Shown here one piece after another: positions 18,672 to 47,976 of a DNA stretch of 47,976 bases; the stretch's first letter is position 1, and each line of letters starts with the position of its first letter. Below the pieces are notes generated by a model that ran no database searches, was not told the DNA's origin, and saw only the letters and a program-made list of their open reading frames with translations. This stretch comes from Paulinella micropora (lineage: Eukaryota > Cercozoa > Imbricatea > Euglyphida), in the NCBI GenBank assembly GCA_009731375.1, contig BJOX01000286.1, positions 256,132 through 304,107 on the forward strand. Reading direction: 5' to 3'. The position numbers and the translations under genes are program-made.

Positions 18672-18909
18672 TGTAGGCATCACCCCCCGGATAGCCGGTA
18701 AAAAGTACCTTTTCCTGGTGACAGGTGCACCAGCTTGTTTTTCAGTATTATTTGTCCGGATTGGACCTGATGCCATTTTATTCCTGGTCTGTTGCTGTTT
18801 TCCTTTTTGGCTTCACTGAGCTAATATAACGAGACATCATTCTCATCTTTTGAGGACTGTGTTTGGTTGTATTACCGACTTTTTACGAGCTATCGTTGGG
18901 GGCATTACA
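18672..18909 (+). repeat. 3' LTR (238 bp)
   Basis: Begins TGTAGGCATCACC and ends GGGGGCATTACA, as in the 5' copy. It is preceded by a purine tract and followed directly by GTGA. Confidence 0.96.
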
Positions 18910-18913
18910 GTGA
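18910..18913. other. Target-site duplication GTGA (right copy)
   Basis: Matches 8298-8301; see that entry for the 4-bp versus 5-bp ambiguity. Confidence 0.85.
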
Positions 18914-19186
18914 CGGTCGGTGACTAGACCCTTCTCGGATAAAATTGCCAACCCCGTGTTATCTTAAATTCACTCCTCGTCCGAGTCCCCCCCACCTGGT
19001 GTGAGTCTATGTTAACCCAGGCCCCCCCGGATATTATAGTTATTGATAATTTAAATTTTATTTATATTTGATTAAAGCCAGTTGATTCCGCCTTATTGTA
19101 TTCAAGTTCCATTTGGCACCGGGGCCCTCGGCAACGAAAAGATTTTTCATAAGCCTTCTTACGTATTAATATTAATAAAATTTCCC

Positions 19187-19367
19187 ATCAGTGAAAAATG
19201 AAATTTCATTGTTGCCCCACAACATCCCTTGAATACATAAGATTTTAGATAAGTTCCCTTGTGTAAAATCTCGAATCAATGAAAAACGAAATTTCAAGTT
19301 GCCCCACGGCACTGATCCCTTGAACCAATAAGATTTTAGATAAGTTCCCTTGAGTAAAATCTCGAAT
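19187..19367 (+). repeat. Two tandem 90-bp units inside the inverted-repeat element
   Basis: Units 19187-19276 and 19277-19367 share GATTTTAGATAAGTTCCCTT, TAAAATCTCGAAT, TTGCCCCAC and ATCCCTTGAA. A degenerate third unit may precede them at about 19110-19186 (CGGCAACGAAAAGATTTTTC). Each unit also carries a short GAAATTTC palindrome. Confidence 0.8.
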
Positions 19368-19435
19368 TCATGAAAACTTGATTACCATGAAACTCGCGGG
19401 AATTTGAAAAACAATCCACATCCACCGTCCTCCGC

Positions 19436-19591
19436 TTATGCCGGCCCACCCGGTATATAATGGCAATACTTACCGTTCTGTCTGTTATCCTTGGTCTGGA
19501 GATTACGGAGTCACTACTTTAGGTATTCCTCAGTCTTCATATTTTATCGTTAGTACAGTTATCTGTTATTAAATATCGTACTATCGTAACA
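19436..19591 (-). repeat. Right terminal inverted repeat arm
   Basis: 156 bp ending GTAACA on the + strand; the reverse complement matches 8015-8177 with small indels and substitutions. The divergence exceeds that between the two LTRs, so this element is older than the retrotransposon inside it. Confidence 0.8.
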
Positions 19592-20721
19592 ATCTGGAGT
19601 CGCTAATAAAATCAACTGCCCGGGTATGGAAATTTTCCTCGGTTTCTCGGAAATTTTCTGACAAAAAAGAGTTGTCGAGAAAAATGGCGGGGGTGGGAAT
19701 TTTTACTGATGCGCTTCCAGGGGTTATATGCTTTTGCTTGAGATGTTGTGGGTCTAGGGGCATGCAAACAGGTTAGGGGGAATGGTTTTCTTGAGCAGGG
19801 GGACTACTCATGAGCTGTTTTGAAGTTGGGCATGGGTTGCTGTGAAACAGAGGTTTTGGGGTTTGACAGCTCAAGGTAGGGGAATTCGGGTTTTCATGGG
19901 GTATGGGTGTCTGGCTTGGGTTTCTAGATATGCGGGTATGTACAGGGGGCTATGAGGCATGGTTTTATGGGGGGGAACATGCTGTTTTCGGTTTGCTTGG
20001 TGATGGGCACGGGTTGCTGTGGCACACAGCTTCGGGTCAGGGACACTCTCCCTCACACAACATGGGAAAATTTATGGAAAACTGTTCAGACATATAAAAT
20101 TCGCGTTTGCTTTATCATGGGTTGATGTTTTATGGTGTTTTTCGTGAGTTTTGGGGGCGGAGAGCTCATCATTTGTAAAGAATCAGATTTCTATCTGCTT
20201 CGTCACTTCGACCTGGACTCTGTTAGGAACGCTTGCTCGGCGGGTCGCTTGTAATGCTTGCAACATTTGGCCCTTGCGATGGAGACTAAAAAGAGAACGG
20301 ATATCTGATGTCCTAAAATCTTTGTGGTGTTGAACATTCCTTCTATTCCTTATTTAGCCAAGCGAAAGTCAGGGCTGATTGGTCTTCCCTTTTCAGGTAC
20401 GATTGTTCTGCACACGTTTCAATTACTTCAATTCTAATGTACTTATTTCCTCTTTATCTACTCATGCTTTTGAGTGTTTGTTGTTTGCGTACGCATGTCC
20501 GTGTTCATGTGGTTATTGCTTGCGTTATGCAAGTGTGTACAAATGTGTGAATTAATAATTGACTGTACGCGTGTGTCTCACACTGAGCCTTTGATATGCC
20601 TTGCGGCGCATTAGACCACAAAACAGCGCAGGCACCGATAGGTAGAGGTGAGGAAGGAGGAGGAACGAGGAGGAAAGACTCTGAGGAGGAAAGAGGAGGA
20701 AAGAGGAGGAACGCATGCTGC
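19592..20721. other. Intergenic segment; no gene seen
   Basis: About 1.1 kb between the transposon nest and the 3' end of the minus-strand ADAM-like gene. It contains G-rich stretches (19680-20050) and an AGGAGG/GAGGAA purine stretch (about 20646-20712). No minus-strand AATAAA was found just beyond the ADAM stop, so its polyadenylation site is not located. Confidence 0.7.
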
Positions 20722-47338
<26,617 letters not shown>

Positions 47339-47976
47339 GTCTAGTCTGGTCCAGAACTGTATGATCAACCTGTACAAGACCAAAACCACCAACCCTGTGG
47401 GCAAATGAGCTCTAGATTACGTTCAATGCAGTGGAAAGAAAACAGACTAAAATAAACAGTTTACAATAAAACCTGTTCGCTGGGCAGGTTTGTTCAAAAA
47501 TACTGTCATTATACGTGTTTGTGTGATAAAGAGGATGACAAAAAGTTATGATGGAAAAACAGTTTTGGGACAAAATCCACCGATAATAACGGTGGCTGAA
47601 AAACACTTGGTGATTTCTCCTAGATCGATGGCTTTTTTTTTCCTATACTAGTTTGTTTATTTTTATGTCTTCCTTATCCTACTTTTGTGAGCTCTTTTTA
47701 TTTTCTTTTCATGAATTAATTCAGACTTTGCTTCCTGTACAATTTCGCTTTCTTCTCCTTCTCCTTCTCCTTCTCCTTCTCCTCCTTCTCCTTCTCCTTC
47801 TCCTTCTCCTTCTTCTTCTTCTTCTTCTTCTTCTTCTTCTTCTTCTTCTTCTTCTTCTTCTTCTTCTTCTTCTTCTTCTTCTTCTTCTTCTTCTTCTTCT
47901 TCTTCTTCTTCTTCTTCTTCTTCTTCTTCTTCTTCTTCTTCAATTCTTCTTCTTCTTCTTCTTCTTCTTCTTCTTC
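47339..47976. other. Region upstream of the ADAM-like start; (CTT)n array at the right edge
   Basis: About 400 bp upstream of the predicted ATG show no clear TATA box or other promoter motif. From 47747 to the window end the sequence is CTTCTC then pure CTT. Any 5' UTR exon or promoter would lie in or beyond this region. Confidence 0.6.

Larger units (their letters stand above)
8302..18909 (+). mobile_element. Ty3/gypsy-type LTR retrotransposon, nearly intact, 10.6 kb
   Basis: The element has a 237-bp 5' LTR, a candidate primer-binding site, a 786-bp leader, gag, pol in the order protease-like / reverse transcriptase / RNase H / integrase with a GPY/F motif, an 842-bp 3' region with a purine tract, and a 238-bp 3' LTR. 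GTGA lies on both sides (8298-8301 and 18910-18913). RT before integrase plus GPY/F places it in the Ty3/gypsy (Metaviridae) order. No envelope-like frame or chromodomain was recognised. The LTRs differ at about four positions and both ORFs are open, apart from a 110-N gap in gag, so insertion was recent on an evolutionary scale. The LTRs are short for a 10.6-kb element. Confidence 0.96.
8015..19591. mobile_element. Older element with about 160-bp terminal inverted repeats, split by the LTR retrotransposon
   Basis: The left arm (8015-8177) and the right arm (19436-19591, read on the - strand) both begin TGTTAC and share long matches, including TGAGGAATACCTAA, ACTCCGTA, CCAAGGATAAC and CCATTATATACCG followed by GTGGGCCGGCATAA. 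Removing the LTR element and one GTGA leaves a unit of about 965 bp (8015-8301 plus 18914-19591) with no obvious ORF. No clear target duplication flanks it. It could be a non-autonomous inverted-repeat transposon, or two opposed LTR-like sequences, because TGTTAC plus a TATATA box is also LTR-like. The inverted repeat is plain in the sequence; its class is unresolved. Confidence 0.75.

Overview
The window is nuclear DNA from an intron-rich eukaryote. The evidence is GT-AG introns whose flanking exons join in phase into recognisable eukaryotic proteins, an LTR retrotransposon, and introns packed with microsatellites. I could not identify the species or lineage. A microbial eukaryote, an alga or an invertebrate are all possible. 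Gene models were built by hand from splice sites, reading phase and remembered family motifs. No alignment was run.

Layout. (1) 335-7304, + strand: the 3' part of a beta-COP (coatomer beta subunit, COPB1) gene in 20 small exons, entering from the left edge. Its terminal exon is tandemly duplicated at 7271-7531 and a poly(A) signal follows at 7546. (2) 8015-19591: a transposon nest. An older element with about 160-bp terminal inverted repeats beginning TGTTAC is interrupted by a nearly intact 10.6-kb Ty3/gypsy-type LTR retrotransposon (8302-18909). The retrotransposon has 237/238-bp LTRs, a 4-bp GTGA duplication, and gag and pol in one frame separated by a single TGA. (3) 19592-20721: intergenic DNA with no gene seen. 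(4) 47338 down to 20722, - strand: one large gene in at least 47 small exons, encoding an ADAM-like membrane metalloprotease (signal peptide, prodomain, furin-like site, HExxHxxGxxHD catalytic domain, disintegrin/Cys-rich region, one thrombospondin type-1-like repeat, one transmembrane helix, Arg/Ser-rich tail). Its introns hold nearly all the microsatellites, a 1.26-kb inverted-repeat (foldback) element and copies of an (ATT)n-flanked dispersed repeat.

The two host genes are convergent and the transposon nest lies between their 3' ends. Beta-COP acts in COPI vesicle coats at the Golgi. The ADAM-like protein would travel through the same secretory pathway, but nothing here shows a functional link between them. 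In the retrotransposon, Gag would package RNA, and Pol supplies a protease-like domain, reverse transcriptase, RNase H and integrase, apparently as a Gag-Pol readthrough product.

Most long open frames in the window are microsatellite translations (poly-Leu, Tyr-Ile, Ser-Leu, Arg-Glu and similar) and are not genes. Fifteen N-gaps are present. Twelve lie next to G or C homopolymers. One falls inside gag and several touch the ADAM gene.
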